DNA of 64,000 nucleotides from Effrenium voratum (lineage: Eukaryota; Sar; Dinophyceae; Suessiales; Symbiodiniaceae), in the NCBI GenBank assembly GCA_963377175.1, contig CAUJNA010001493.1:7501-71500 (forward strand), given 5' to 3'. A program made the translations under genes and the position numbers. Positions 20,076 through 30,027 of this stretch are shown piece by piece (within the stretch, counting starts at the first letter, position 1; every line of letters starts with the position of its first letter). The notes under the pieces are model-generated. The model did no database searches. It was not told the DNA's origin and saw nothing but the letters and a program-made list of their open reading frames with translations.

Positions 20076-21645
20076 TGGGACGCACGGATTTGGTCGCCAT
20101 CTCCCCGCTAATCGCCCACCGATCTGCCTAGGCAGCTCGTGCGTGCCATGGTGGGTCATGGCGACCCGGTGCATCCTTAAAACTTTCCTTGTGCTGCATG
20201 AAATGGGAGCCCAATCTCGTGGTTCTCCCTGTCGTTCTTCGTGCCAGCAGCACTGCACACTCGCATTATTGCCTGGTGAATTGTTCGGTACTTCCACACT
20301 TGGCCAACCTGGTCGTGCCAAGACATGCAGATCAGCGCACCCTAAACCCTAACACACCACTTGGTAATCCCGCTGGAATACTGCTCGCGCTCTGCAACAC
20401 AGAGTGTTTGTGCATCAACCCATAGACCAACATGCCGATGTAAGGTTGCAGATTGGAGGCTCCTCTCTCCCTTCAATGAGCCCTGAGGTCCTTGATGTGC
20501 TTTGCTTGGCAAGGCCTTTTGGCCTCTTACCCGCTCGCCTGTTTTATGCTCCTAGGCGTGACACCCCCTCTGGACGGTCGTAGTCCTAGCTTAAAACATT
20601 CCTGGAAAGATGTGTGCCTCAGGTGGCCCTATGGCGGGTGCTTTTGCTTCTCGATGAATATGCACCCACCTAAGTTTGAGCCGCCCTCTAATCTGTGACT
20701 AATCTCCATGCCTATAGGCATCATACCTGCGCTTGAATGGTCGCTACTCCGCTAGGTACGCTCTTGCGACAGACATGGTGCCTAGTCGGGTTTGCCATGC
20801 TCACGTACACTGTGGCAGGGATTCCCCTGTCAGTGGTGCGAACGTGCCTACGCAATGGGACAGAATGCCTCTGGTGTATTTGGTACTGCCAGATCTCCTT
20901 GGGCTTCTGCTTCCGCTTGTGCATTTTGCCACGGTGTACCTACGCACTTGTAAAAATGCTTCAGCGCTTGGCTCCCATCCTCACTATCGGTTGGGATCAA
21001 CGCTGTCCCTGCGGAAATTGCGTAGCATATAGTGCAAACTTGATGGGGCATTGCACGCTCACCCCTTGTCTTGTGTGCAATGCTTGATGGCCAGGTTGTG
21101 ACGCCCGTCACACCTGCCTGGCCATAGCAACTCCGCTCGATGTCAGTGAGAGGGTAATTCGTTGCACGGCCTCTTTCTGCCTCTGTGCTCCGGGTGATGC
21201 CTGTGCACAATTTAATTTACTGCGTGCTCGCCTTTTGCTGGCCCTTGCTTGGCCCTTTTTGCCTTCTTCTTCCGTGTGTTGCTTTGCCAAATTTTTGGAA
21301 CATTGCGCTCGTTGCTCCAGCCGTGTGGCCACGTGTGGGGGTTGACGATGCGCAAATGTGCCCCCTGCGGTCTGGAGCGCGCATGTTCCCATTTTTAATG
21401 TGCTCATGCTTCACAAGCCTAGCTCCTCGGTGTAGTCAGTGTCTTCTGGAACTATGTTTCACGCTCTCCCTTTTAATTGCCGCGTTGGCTCGTCTCTTTC
21501 CGTTCTGCTCGGCTGGGGAATGGTTTTTCGTTTGGTTCCGTGTTGTGTTGCTTCGTGGTCTGCCGCGTTGTGTTTTCGGTCCTTTCCTTTGTTTGGCTCA
21601 TTTCACCAGCATTTTGTCCCTCTCAGTCTCACCCATCTCACTTTC
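20076..21645. other. No convincing gene; probable 3' flank of element A
   Basis: Short overlapping frames on both strands but nothing with steady protein character. A two-unit telomere-like word, CCCTAAACCCTAA, lies at 20340-20352. No terminal repeat matching the 5' array was found, so the 3' end of element A is not defined. The segment ends at the left LTR. Confidence 0.5.
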
Positions 21646-21992
21646 TGTCAAGAGACGGCAAGGTGACGTCCCGTGGGACGCTGTGCACCGAACCCTCAAG
21701 CTTTAATACCAACCACGTAGAAAGGTGTATACGGACGATGCCGTTATAGCCGAACCCGTGTAAACGTTGTAAGGAAGAAGGAATGATAGTTACGACTGTG
21801 GTCCTGACGAATGCAGCGCAAGCAGTTGTTTTGCTCTTAATGCCCGTCACGTATGTACGCAGTCACACATCAGATCTTGAACCTCAATTGTGTCTTGAGC
21901 CAAATGGCGATCAATGGAACTTGGGAAGCAACACCAACAAGGACCTCAGAACAGCTACCCAATTTCGGCACGGGGCCTAGAGGGTTTTAACA
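21646..21992 (-). repeat. 3' LTR of the copia element
   Basis: 347 bases beginning TGTCAAGAGACGGC and ending GGTTTTAACA on the plus strand. It matches 39457-39804 with about 15-18 differences by eye, including a small block change near 21826-21850. It is the 3' LTR because coding is on the minus strand. Confidence 0.92.
21894..21908 (-). other. Spliced-leader-like word in the 3' LTR
   Basis: On the minus strand this reads GCCATTTGGCTCAAG, which is the last 16 bases of the dinoflagellate spliced leader (remembered as ending GCCATTTTGGCTCAAG) less one T. It lies in the sense orientation of the element. See 39707 for the other LTR. Confidence 0.5.
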
Positions 21993-22002
21993 TCCCCCAT
22001 TT
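21993..22002 (-). other. Candidate polypurine tract
   Basis: On the minus strand AAATGGGGGA lies immediately before the TG of the 3' LTR, the position where plus-strand DNA synthesis is primed in LTR elements. Confidence 0.6.
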
Positions 22003-22617
22003 GGGTCGCATTGATCATCATGCGGTCCAAACACCACAAAACGTTCCACTGGCCACGGCTTCAACTACGAAATCGTGTCGTGCATTCTTTTACTTGCTAT
22101 CACTACACCGTTCATTCGCTGTGACACATGCCGGGTTCGATTGTACGAAAAGTGAAACATTCATCCTCCAATCGAAGCACACATCCATATGCAGGTGTAT
22201 ATAATACACTGTGGCCACTTCACTTGACCGCCAGTGAACACTCCAGCTGCCGCATTTGCGCATCGCGCAGCTGTCATCCATAAATGGGTTGGCCACAAAT
22301 GTCCACCATGCGCGCCCGCTTGTGATCGGTCTGCATATCTCCGGCAAGGAAACATCGGTGAGTAATCAATGCAAATCATAGCCATTCCAGATACCATGTA
22401 CAATACATAAATAATGAAAAGATATCATCTATAAGGTAATAGTTCCATCCATGAATATCCAGAGCGTCATAGTCATCGGAATATGTAACCATGTACACAT
22501 GCAATCATCTTGGACACATGAATATAAATCATGACATAAGTCGTTCCACCGAAACAGTGTCGATGTGACGCAAGTAACAGATGGGGACTGGCCCACATCG
22601 TACCGCAATCATCATCT
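22003..22617. other. 3' untranslated region of the copia element
   Basis: About 615 bases between the stop of the 2,025-aa ORF and the polypurine tract. No convincing ORF is seen. It is somewhat A/T-richer than the coding part. The first of the six GGGACTG(A/G)CCCA motifs lies just inside its right edge (22584). Confidence 0.6.
22584..22595 (-). repeat. Dispersed 12-mer, copy 1 of 6
   Basis: GGGACTGGCCCA on the plus strand, in the 3' untranslated region, just past the stop of the 2,025-aa ORF. Confidence 0.7.
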
Positions 22618-25600
22618 TCACGAAGCATACCTGTCCCCAATGGACAGCCTATGGGTACGTCGGCGGAACTCCTCGTCCAAGTTCTTCTTGGCTTCTCGTG
22701 CCCGGACACACTTCTTGTTGTAGTCCTCTGGCAACCAGTGCCCTTTCCGAAGGCACCAATCCAGCAGGGGTGTGTCGCATTTGTTCGGGTCGATGGCCGA
22801 GATGATGGCGCTCACGTTGACCGCGTAAACATGCTTGCCAAGGTTTAGGCCATCCCTCACGAATGATATATACTTGCAGTTGAAAGCTAGTGCAAAACAT
22901 CTGAAAATAATATCACCCACCGGGTGCACTCGGTCCTTGACCAGGAGCTTCACTTCTTCCTTGGTGACATCGAGGATTCTTGCTGCAATCCACAGCTTGT
23001 AGAATGTGTACAGTCCCTCGCATTTGTTCACCATCATACGAATATATTCGTCACGCTCCTCAACCGATCGGAAGGCTCTTGTCCGAACATTCTCCGATTG
23101 AGAAATCTTCGTTATTGTTGATGGCAAAAGTATACCTTCCTGATCGTGCTCAGTGATGTTGGGGTACCTCTTGAAATCATTGTGGTAAGGGCAGCCCTCT
23201 CTCCCCCCGAGCTTGGCATTCATCGTTCTCTCCTCACCACCTTCAAACATCCCCCACATCTTGGACAGCTGGAGTGCGATAAATCCTGCCATGTACTGAG
23301 CCTCACGCGGCTCGTCAAGGCAGATCGCCATCCGTTGGGAACTTATAATGTCCCGTGACGTCAGATCGGTGTCGCGGTAATGCCAACCGCCGTCTTCTTC
23401 TTCTGACGCATAGCCGGATGTGTATCCTTGCGTGTCCATGTCGTCATCTTCTCCCGGAACTTCCTCCGCTTCGTCCTCATCCTCCTGTGCTGCCGCATCG
23501 TGGTTAGCTTCTTCCTGTGCACGCCTGGCATCTCCAGAGACGTTGGGGTTTTGGTTGTCCTCCTCGTCATCGGAATTGTTGTGAATGTAGTATCTTCCGA
23601 TGGAGATCAGTTGTGCCTCGCACTCCAGGCATAAGCAGAAGCAGGTGGGGATCGCGGTCGCACATGATGGACATATCCGGCACCTCAGTCCTTCCCATGT
23701 CTCGTCGTTCAGGATGACGACTTTGCTGATTTCGTCCCGGACCTCGTTGACCTGTGCATTGAACTCTTCCATCTTGTTGTTTCGATATAGTTCGCAAGCA
23801 CGATTAACCATGTCAACGATGTAGTGCAGATTATCGGCACCTGTCTCAGTCTCCGGCATCCTCTCGCTGATCTTTGCAACGTTCTGGAGGAACATCGCAG
23901 CCGACTCTTGGGAAGAGTTGACAAAGCCAGGGCAGATCTCGTTCTCCACACACTTCGAGTACGCCCTCTTGATGTCAGCGTACTCCAGGCGCTTCCCTCC
24001 GTTGCTTTTGCCAATCAAAATGGACTTGACCTCATAGAACGGGATCACGTCAAAGACCATGAAAGTCCCATTAGCCGCGACTCCAGCCCCATACCGCGCG
24101 AGGGTTGCACTGGGAATATAGAGGATCGCAATCGGATCCCCTCTCCTCACGTTCCGTAGCGTTGTCTTCGTCGCCACGTTCATCTCATCCCACGGAGCAA
24201 ATGCCCCGAAGTGCAGTGCTAGCCTGTTACCGCCATCGATTCCGCCGGGGACTAGCCCACAGCGTACGATGCTTGGCAGGTTTTCCACATACGTCACATG
24301 GAATGCTCCTCCGAGAGTATCACCCATTCTTGCGGAATACCTGTTCGCCAGTGCGGATGAGCTCATGAATCCAAAATCGCTGTGACCGGTTGTGACTCGG
24401 ATGCACCAAGGTCTGTACCATCCATCGCATCTGTTGAACATCCTGTCGATGTCGTCCCGATCCACGCCAGCCTTGGTCATTTCCTCCCTGGCTGCCCTCG
24501 TGTCGTTCGGGTTCATGATGCTCGGAAACCTTGCTGCCAGAACCTTAAATCTCGATTTCTTGTGTCCGGATTCCTGCCACTTGATCACCTCCATGATGCC
24601 CATGTAGCGTTTCGCTCTCGTGGTGTGCGGTGGGAATATGTCGTTGTTCCGGTCGTCAATGACAGCATCAATGTCGACCCATCCACCCTCGTCGCACCTG
24701 AAAGCACTTCCTCGGCAATTGCCGATCTTGTGTCGAAGGACTCTGCATAGGACGTGAGATAGCTGGTTTGCTTGGTCCCTTGTAGTAAATACCGAGCGAT
24801 CATCACCAATCCTGCATAGTGGAGCACCGTCGAAAGGAGCAATGCAGAAGTTGACACTCTTGCCAAGTTGCATCACGTCCACTTGCTCAAGGATTGCACC
24901 TCTGGGAAAGTACCTGGGGTCAACAATAGACGCGTATGCCCGTGGCATATGCACGTCAATCATGTCGCCGTACTTCGGGATGTAGCACGGGATGGTGTCG
25001 CATCCCATCTCAAGCGTCTTCTTGAATGTCCTGCTGTCCCCGCACGGGGTGTATGTGAGGTCGACGCCACCACATTGTAGCTCTCCTCCCTCAGCCGTGT
25101 CAGCCATCTCCACCAAATTAATAGTGTAGCTGTACATCTCAATTGTTTCTTTCCCTGCTTGTCCTCCTTTCTTTCTTTCCTTGGACGTTGATGAGGACGG
25201 TTCCTCCGTATCCCCCATGTCTTCATCAGATGAAATAGGGTCACTGCTGAGTAGCTCACGGAGCACCTTCATCGCCTTCTCACTTCCAGCAGCCTCCTCA
25301 ATGTCCTTGCAGTCGCCGTCGTGGACCAGGTTCGCGCACTTCTTACAGATCCCCATGTCTCCCATGCACTTCTCCATTGACTCCAGGAATCCTAGTGCCG
25401 CTCTCCGCCCGTCGATCACTCGCTGCTTCTTGTCTTCCTTCTCAGTATTGGTTTGAGAACTTCGACTCGGGTCTGGTGCTTGACCAAGACCCTCATCTTC
25501 GCCCTCCGTGGCCTTTCTCTTGGAACCTTGTGCAGAGGGCTCGGTGATCAGGGATCGTGGATGTCTGGGCTTGACCTTGGTCATGATGTCAAGCACCTCC

Positions 25601-28600
25601 TTCGTGGGCACGCCGAGCTGTGCGGACGGTTTGTTCCGCTTTCTGTTCTGGCCCGTCGTGTGGGTCACGTTCCCAGCGAGGTGTCGCACTATTGACTGCT
25701 CGAACTCCCTCTTGATCTTCCATGCATCCTTCCACAGTGGCAGTTCGTGCTGGAAGTACGACATCACCTCAAAGAATCCCAACACCATCTCGACGACGTG
25801 TTCCAAGGACTCCTCGTTCGTGGTTTGTCCCAGGAGCTCATACATCGTCCCTTGGTCGAGCACACTCTTGATCCATGACGAATATGCCACATTGCCGAGA
25901 TCCTTGCCTATCAAGAAGATGGACATCCTCTCCTCGACTCCCTCGGAGTTCTTGCACACGATCACATCCCGGGATGCGCACAATTGCTTCCCGTGACCGT
26001 TGTTGTAGAACTGCGCTGCTTGATCCACAGTCTTGCTCACGAATCCCACGTGAGAAAGCTCCTTCTTCAGCCTTGAATACACGAGCTCCCGTATGATCGT
26101 GATCATGGCCTGGATATTGTTGACGTCCACCATGAGGTTTTGAAGGTCGGGGATTGCCACCACGCATTCCGCGAAGAGACGCGTGTACATTTTCGTCCCC
26201 TCGATAGACATTGCAATACCGTTCGTGTCCGCGTTCCAGTTCGCGCAACAGTTCACGCAAGAAGAGGGATTGTACTTCGAATTCGGTCCGAGCACCTTCG
26301 ACTTGCTCATCTGCATCTCTGTAGCGCAAAGTTCGCAGATAAACTTGCTGAGCTCCGTGACCGTATACCATCGAAGACGTTGATCACCGACATCGGCTTT
26401 CCCAAAAGCATCCTGCTCGCCGTGTCCTTCATCTTGCTGCTCTTGTTTCCTCTTCGACTTTGCAGTGAAGGTCGGCTTGTACTCGAATTTCACCTTCGAT
26501 TCCTCCATGTTCTTCGGGATGTTGAATCGAAGGTCGGGCTCGTTTATGCACGTCCCCTCCAGCTCACACACAAACGCGTTGCTTGGTGCGACCGCATCGA
26601 TGGATTTCTCAATCAGCAGTTGTTTCAGGAGGAAATGTTGCAAGTTCGAGCTCCCAGGGATCTTGTAGTTCTTTCCTGTGAGCGCGTGGACCACGCGCCA
26701 CAGGCGATCGTTCTCGGTCACCAGCGCGCCTGCCGCCTTGCAGATCTCGCTAACCTTGTTGGCGATCGTCCCCAAGTCCCCTCTTCCACCATGGAAAGCA
26801 ACATCGCGATTCTCGCACACCACGACCAGGCCCTTGCATGTGTTGACGAGGTCAGATATCGCCTTCTGCAGGTAGTCGATGATGGGGTTGGCGGTCACCT
26901 GCCATCCGCATCCTCTCATGCACACCCAATCATATAGCGACATCCAGATGTGCACCGACATGGGCGAGTCATCCATGTCTCGCCTCCGCCGTTCAGCGAT
27001 GAGCTTATCCAGCTTCTGCAATCGGGAGATGATATTCAACGTGTCGTTGGGTGAGGAGACTTGCTCACTCGACCCATAGTATGATCTCTCCTCGATGTTT
27101 GTCCATCCCTGTTCGTTGACCATCATCTGGAAGGTCTTCGTTCTCCCTTTCGAGTTGACGGCCCTCAGGGGCCAATCCAGGACCAAGAAGCTCTTCTTGT
27201 GGATCATCATGTCGCGAATCGTCGCCTCGCCAATGGGGCTCCTCTTCTGCCTATTGATAATCCGGTTCAACTGTCCAGGTGCGTTGTCCGGGTTTTTCTC
27301 CGCCTGAATCAACGCGTTGATGGCTTTGGCGCCCGGAAGGCGTCCAGTAATCAAGCATCCTGTTTGGGCACACAAGAAAGCATACAGCTGTAGCCATGCC
27401 GCATTTCCCTTCCCAACATAGGAAAGAATGATCTTCTCCGCGCTGGTCTTCTCCTCGAAGTGCAATAGCGAAGAGGTCAGGCACCTCAGCATACACTCCC
27501 AATACGTTGCCTTCTTGCCTTCTGCAAGACACGGCCCAAATACAGTTTGTATGATTGGGTACCCCGTATTGTTGTCTATGTTGAATTTCACATTGACAGT
27601 CGCGCCGCCCAATGTGGTACCCCCTTCGAATGAAGTGTAGGTATCGTGTCCAGCAGTTGGGTTGATAATTACCCATCTGTCGTCGTCACCGCCAGAGTTC
27701 TTTCGGAAAATGGAGTCGATGATCTCGTTGTCGATCTTGACAGCATCGCTGGCTTGCGACCCCCCACTTGGAGCTCCCGGCTGGGGGACTGACCCACCAG
27801 CGGTTTGGCTCCTTTGTCCGGAGCTTGATGCCGACTTCTGCTGTCGCTCCGTCTTCCGCGGCGGCTCCGTCTTCGATGAGCCCATCACCCACCATGTCGG
27901 CTCTTCCCCAACCACGAAATCCTCGGGATACTTCTCGAGTTCCCTCTCGGCTTCATGAATCGTGCAGTATTTATTCTGGAAGAATTCGATCATGACGTCC
28001 TTCTCGGCCTTCTTCTCGATCTCCTTCATCCAGCTTACCCACTTGCGCCGATCTTGGTTCTCAGCGGCCCTGTCAGCCGCGTGCGGTGCCAAACTGATGG
28101 AGTTGATGTTCATCGCAGGCAGCTTCGACTCATAGATTATATCGATGCACCATAGGAAATCCCTGGCGTACTCAATCTCCCGGTAGAGATCGTTCAGCTC
28201 CCTTTTGTCTGGACGGAAATAAGCTGTATACGACTGATCTTTGGAGTCCTTCTCACCGAGCAATGGCTGCAATCTCCTCATGATGAAAGTGACGCACATG
28301 AGCGAATTGACCGCTCCGATGCACGCGTCAGAGATGTCACTGGGGGTTGACCCACAGATCATCCAGCGCAATAGGTTGTTCTGGCTGGCATTCTCATCCC
28401 TCCTCAGTGCATATGCGAGGTTCTTCATCGATGCCTGCAGCTCATTCTGGTAGACCAACCCAAGGTCCCAATTCTTCTGGAAGTCGTCCTTGGAACCACG
28501 ACCGTAGGAGTCGATCTTGGGAGCCTTGATCACGCTCAACGTGAACACTTTCCCCCAGTTTCGATCCCTGTATCTTGCGATTCTCCGGTCGTGCCTCTTT

Positions 28601-28695
28601 CCCTTCCTTTTTCCCTCTACGCAAAACTCTGCAGTTGTCTGGATAAAAAACTCCTCGAGCCTTCCTCCCTGTCGCTTGGTCCCCCTCCGGCCCAC
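22618..28695 (-). CDS. 2,025-aa retrotransposon ORF with Tpt1/KptA-like domain
   Basis: A single open frame of 2,025 codons in the position downstream of pol. Its first displayed codon is GTG and it is in frame with the preceding ORF, separated by one TAG, so it may be made as a fusion. Residues ~1306-1560 carry the Tpt1/KptA signature: QLSHVLCRVLRH (R1321), EGGWVDIDAVI, RVTTGHSDFGF (H1438), FHVTYVENLPSIVRCGLVPG and NRLALHFGAF (R1491, H1495). Such enzymes strip 2'-phosphates from RNA using NAD. Other visible parts are three Cys-rich putative zinc sites (ICELCATEM with SSCVNCCANW, near 790-825; ICKKCANLV, near 1140; CRICPSC with CFCLCLEC, near 1669-1690), a basic N-terminus, and an acidic stretch with DEDEAEEVPGEDDD near 1750. 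The remaining ~1,700 residues are not recognised. The stop is TGA. Confidence 0.8.
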   Translation of the reverse strand: MGRRGTKRQGGRLEEFFIQTTAEFCVEGKRKGKRHDRRIARYRDRNWGKVFTLSVIKAPKIDSYGRGSKDDFQKNWDLGLVYQNELQASMKNLAYALRRDENASQNNLLRWMICGSTPSDISDACIGAVNSLMCVTFIMRRLQPLLGEKDSKDQSYTAYFRPDKRELNDLYREIEYARDFLWCIDIIYESKLPAMNINSISLAPHAADRAAENQDRRKWVSWMKEIEKKAEKDVMIEFFQNKYCTIHEAERELEKYPEDFVVGEEPTWWVMGSSKTEPPRKTERQQKSASSSGQRSQTAGGSVPQPGAPSGGSQASDAVKIDNEIIDSIFRKNSGGDDDRWVIINPTAGHDTYTSFEGGTTLGGATVNVKFNIDNNTGYPIIQTVFGPCLAEGKKATYWECMLRCLTSSLLHFEEKTSAEKIILSYVGKGNAAWLQLYAFLCAQTGCLITGRLPGAKAINALIQAEKNPDNAPGQLNRIINRQKRSPIGEATIRDMMIHKKSFLVLDWPLRAVNSKGRTKTFQMMVNEQGWTNIEERSYYGSSEQVSSPNDTLNIISRLQKLDKLIAERRRRDMDDSPMSVHIWMSLYDWVCMRGCGWQVTANPIIDYLQKAISDLVNTCKGLVVVCENRDVAFHGGRGDLGTIANKVSEICKAAGALVTENDRLWRVVHALTGKNYKIPGSSNLQHFLLKQLLIEKSIDAVAPSNAFVCELEGTCINEPDLRFNIPKNMEESKVKFEYKPTFTAKSKRKQEQQDEGHGEQDAFGKADVGDQRLRWYTVTELSKFICELCATEMQMSKSKVLGPNSKYNPSSCVNCCANWNADTNGIAMSIEGTKMYTRLFAECVVAIPDLQNLMVDVNNIQAMITIIRELVYSRLKKELSHVGFVSKTVDQAAQFYNNGHGKQLCASRDVIVCKNSEGVEERMSIFLIGKDLGNVAYSSWIKSVLDQGTMYELLGQTTNEESLEHVVEMVLGFFEVMSYFQHELPLWKDAWKIKREFEQSIVRHLAGNVTHTTGQNRKRNKPSAQLGVPTKEVLDIMTKVKPRHPRSLITEPSAQGSKRKATEGEDEGLGQAPDPSRSSQTNTEKEDKKQRVIDGRRAALGFLESMEKCMGDMGICKKCANLVHDGDCKDIEEAAGSEKAMKVLRELLSSDPISSDEDMGDTEEPSSSTSKERKKGGQAGKETIEMYSYTINLVEMADTAEGGELQCGGVDLTYTPCGDSRTFKKTLEMGCDTIPCYIPKYGDMIDVHMPRAYASIVDPRYFPRGAILEQVDVMQLGKSVNFCIAPFDGAPLCRIGDDRSVFTTRDQANQLSHVLCRVLRHKIGNCRGSAFRCDEGGWVDIDAVIDDRNNDIFPPHTTRAKRYMGIMEVIKWQESGHKKSRFKVLAARFPSIMNPNDTRAAREEMTKAGVDRDDIDRMFNRCDGWYRPWCIRVTTGHSDFGFMSSSALANRYSARMGDTLGGAFHVTYVENLPSIVRCGLVPGGIDGGNRLALHFGAFAPWDEMNVATKTTLRNVRRGDPIAILYIPSATLARYGAGVAANGTFMVFDVIPFYEVKSILIGKSNGGKRLEYADIKRAYSKCVENEICPGFVNSSQESAAMFLQNVAKISERMPETETGADNLHYIVDMVNRACELYRNNKMEEFNAQVNEVRDEISKVVILNDETWEGLRCRICPSCATAIPTCFCLCLECEAQLISIGRYYIHNNSDDEEDNQNPNVSGDARRAQEEANHDAAAQEDEDEAEEVPGEDDDMDTQGYTSGYASEEEDGGWHYRDTDLTSRDIISSQRMAICLDEPREAQYMAGFIALQLSKMWGMFEGGEERTMNAKLGGREGCPYHNDFKRYPNITEHDQEGILLPSTITKISQSENVRTRAFRSVEERDEYIRMMVNKCEGLYTFYKLWIAARILDVTKEEVKLLVKDRVHPVGDIIFRCFALAFNCKYISFVRDGLNLGKHVYAVNVSAIISAIDPNKCDTPLLDWCLRKGHWLPEDYNKKCVRAREAKKNLDEEFRRRTHRLSIGDRYAS
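27785..27796 (-). repeat. Dispersed 12-mer, copy 2 of 6
   Basis: GGGACTGACCCA on the plus strand, inside the 2,025-aa ORF, where it encodes Gly-Ser-Val-Pro. Confidence 0.7.
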
Positions 28696-28716
28696 TCTTT
28701 CTCGATGACGTTTGAC

Positions 28717-29346
28717 CTAAGCAAGACTTCGGTCGTTTGATTGAATTCTTGTAACACCTTCCCCCAAACCCGGGTGGGGGTGTTTGGTTTCAGGTGGAAA
28801 TGCTGCTGATTTGAACGACCGTTCTTCGTTGTCCTCGGCCACGCCTAGTGCGAGATCCCAGATGTTCGCGATTGATCTCAACATATCCGCCCCTTCCATG
28901 CAGTACTTGGTTACGTTGAGCAACTCGGGGTTCTTCGCCAGCATCGTTGCCTCACCGCAAAGTTGGTTCAGCGCCGACACGATCTTCTTTCCCTTGCTGC
29001 AGAATTCCCTCCACCCAAGCATACATTCGTCGGCAGAAAGCTGTCCGAAAACTTTGCTGATGAACTCTAAGGCAACCCTCATAGACTGCCCTTCACCTTT
29101 CATCATCCCGCGGCCCTTGGCAGAATAGTACGCTGAGTATGCATAAAAAGCGGGGACGCCGATGTCCTCGATCCACTTCACGCACATACCCAGGTCGCTG
29201 TCCACCTCCATCCTCTTGGGCATCCTCTTGCCATCCTCGATGGCGTTCTTCACCAAATTTCCCAAGAAGATTGCTGCTTGCCTAGATTTCCCGACAGGCA
29301 CGCAGAAGAACTCATTCGTGTTGACGACATTCGGATTGGCAGTCAT
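28717..29346 (-). CDS. 209-aa ORF between Pol and the 2,025-aa ORF
   Basis: An ATG at 29346 (MTANPNVVNTNEFFCVPVG) opens 209 codons ending in TAG at 28717-28719. The same frame is also open upstream into the Pol C-terminal region, so an N-terminal fusion is possible. Downstream the frame continues after the TAG straight into the 2,025-aa ORF. The protein looks mostly helical and mildly acidic, with stretches such as QAAIFLGNLVKNAIEDGKR and GQSMRVALEFISKVFGQL. No family is recognised. Size and helical character would fit a small structural protein, but that is speculation. Confidence 0.55.
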   Translation of the reverse strand: MTANPNVVNTNEFFCVPVGKSRQAAIFLGNLVKNAIEDGKRMPKRMEVDSDLGMCVKWIEDIGVPAFYAYSAYYSAKGRGMMKGEGQSMRVALEFISKVFGQLSADECMLGWREFCSKGKKIVSALNQLCGEATMLAKNPELLNVTKYCMEGADMLRSIANIWDLALGVAEDNEERSFKSAAFPPETKHPHPGLGEGVTRIQSNDRSLA

Positions 29347-29481
29347 CTTGATGATATTCTCCAGACCCAGGAAAACCCAAAATAAGCAGCTGCAAATGAA
29401 GCCACGGAATTGTCCCAATATGATCCCAGCTTCAGACTGAGGTGACGAACTCGTCCAGCTCCTTCTTGAAGCTTGGGGTTC

Positions 29482-29493
29482 GGGACTGACCCA
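29482..29493 (-). repeat. Dispersed 12-mer, copy 3 of 6
   Basis: GGGACTGACCCA on the plus strand, preceded by GGTTC as is copy 4. Confidence 0.7.
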
Positions 29494-29517
29494 GCTCCCC
29501 GTATGCACCAGAGGTTC

Positions 29518-29529
29518 GGGACTGGCCCA
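29518..29529 (-). repeat. Dispersed 12-mer, copy 4 of 6
   Basis: GGGACTGGCCCA on the plus strand, 36 bases from copy 3 and sharing its GGTTC prefix, so copies 3 and 4 may be a local duplication. Confidence 0.7.
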
Positions 29530-29699
29530 GCACCTCGGTTGTGCAGTTGGGGTGGTGCAGATTTCGCTCGCAGTAGCTTGGTGCTTCCGCGATCTCCTTC
29601 GCGCAATGCAAGCAAGAGCGAGTTTTAACGGTGCCGGTTTGAGGCACCTTGCTCGAGCACGAAAACGGCGAAGGATCACACCCACAATTATTGACGTGT

Positions 29700-30027
29700 A
29701 CAACTGGGTTTCTTTGGTTTCACGACCAGCACAAGGTCCATGCTCATGGTTTCCATTGCATTTCTTAGACAACGAGCCACCAAGTTCAAAGTTCCATGAG
29801 ACAATTCTCCATGGTTTCTTGATTGGCATGGGTTTCTTTGCATATCTTTGTTTCAAGCCATAGCGACACCCATCAAACTCGTGACTAGTCCCATCATGCA
29901 TGACCTCATGCAGTCTCTCATCTTTCCAATAATCACAACTTCCAGGCAACTCAAACAAAATCGCAGCTCGTTTTGTCATGGCATGCCGTTTAATTTCAAC
30001 GAACCGTTCAAATAATCTCCAAAATTC
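29700..30027 (-). CDS. Copia Pol C-terminal domain, after an in-frame UGA
   Basis: Past the TGA at 30028-30030 the RT frame continues as EFWRLFERFVEIKRHAMTK, ILFELPGSCDYWKDERL, HEFDGCRYGL and KKPWRIVSWNFEL, ending near the HEHGPC and ETQLYT region at about 29700. The style matches the segment before the TGA (FFAGPCTGGSSWARLNK), so the two are one domain cut by a nonsense codon or joined by readthrough. The PCTGGSSWARLN box with the downstream aromatic and Cys/His residues resembles a conserved tail I associate with dinoflagellate retroelement Pol proteins. Its function is unknown. Confidence 0.55.

Larger units (their letters stand above)
29347..29699 (-). other. Linker between Pol C-terminal domain and the 209-aa ORF
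   Basis: Open in the Pol frame but with low-quality sequence there. Another minus-strand frame (29432-29647) reads more like protein, with CLHCAKEIAEAPSYC and a duplicated GQSRT phrase. Two copies of the 12-mer lie here, 36 bases apart. Whether either frame is translated cannot be told. Confidence 0.35.

Noticed and set aside
20340..20352. CCCTAAACCCTAA telomere-like word
   Set aside because: Only two units, with no wider array. Chance or a trivial remnant is enough to explain it.
26780..26850. SGNH/GDSL-esterase-like stretch in the 2,025-aa ORF
   Set aside because: VVVCENRDVAFHGG looked suggestive, but the Ser, Gly, Asn and His blocks could not be placed in order.
22618..28695. Reading the 2,025-aa ORF as an envelope gene because it lies after pol
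   Set aside because: No signal peptide, membrane anchor or fusion-type segment is visible; zinc sites and the Tpt1-like domain point elsewhere.
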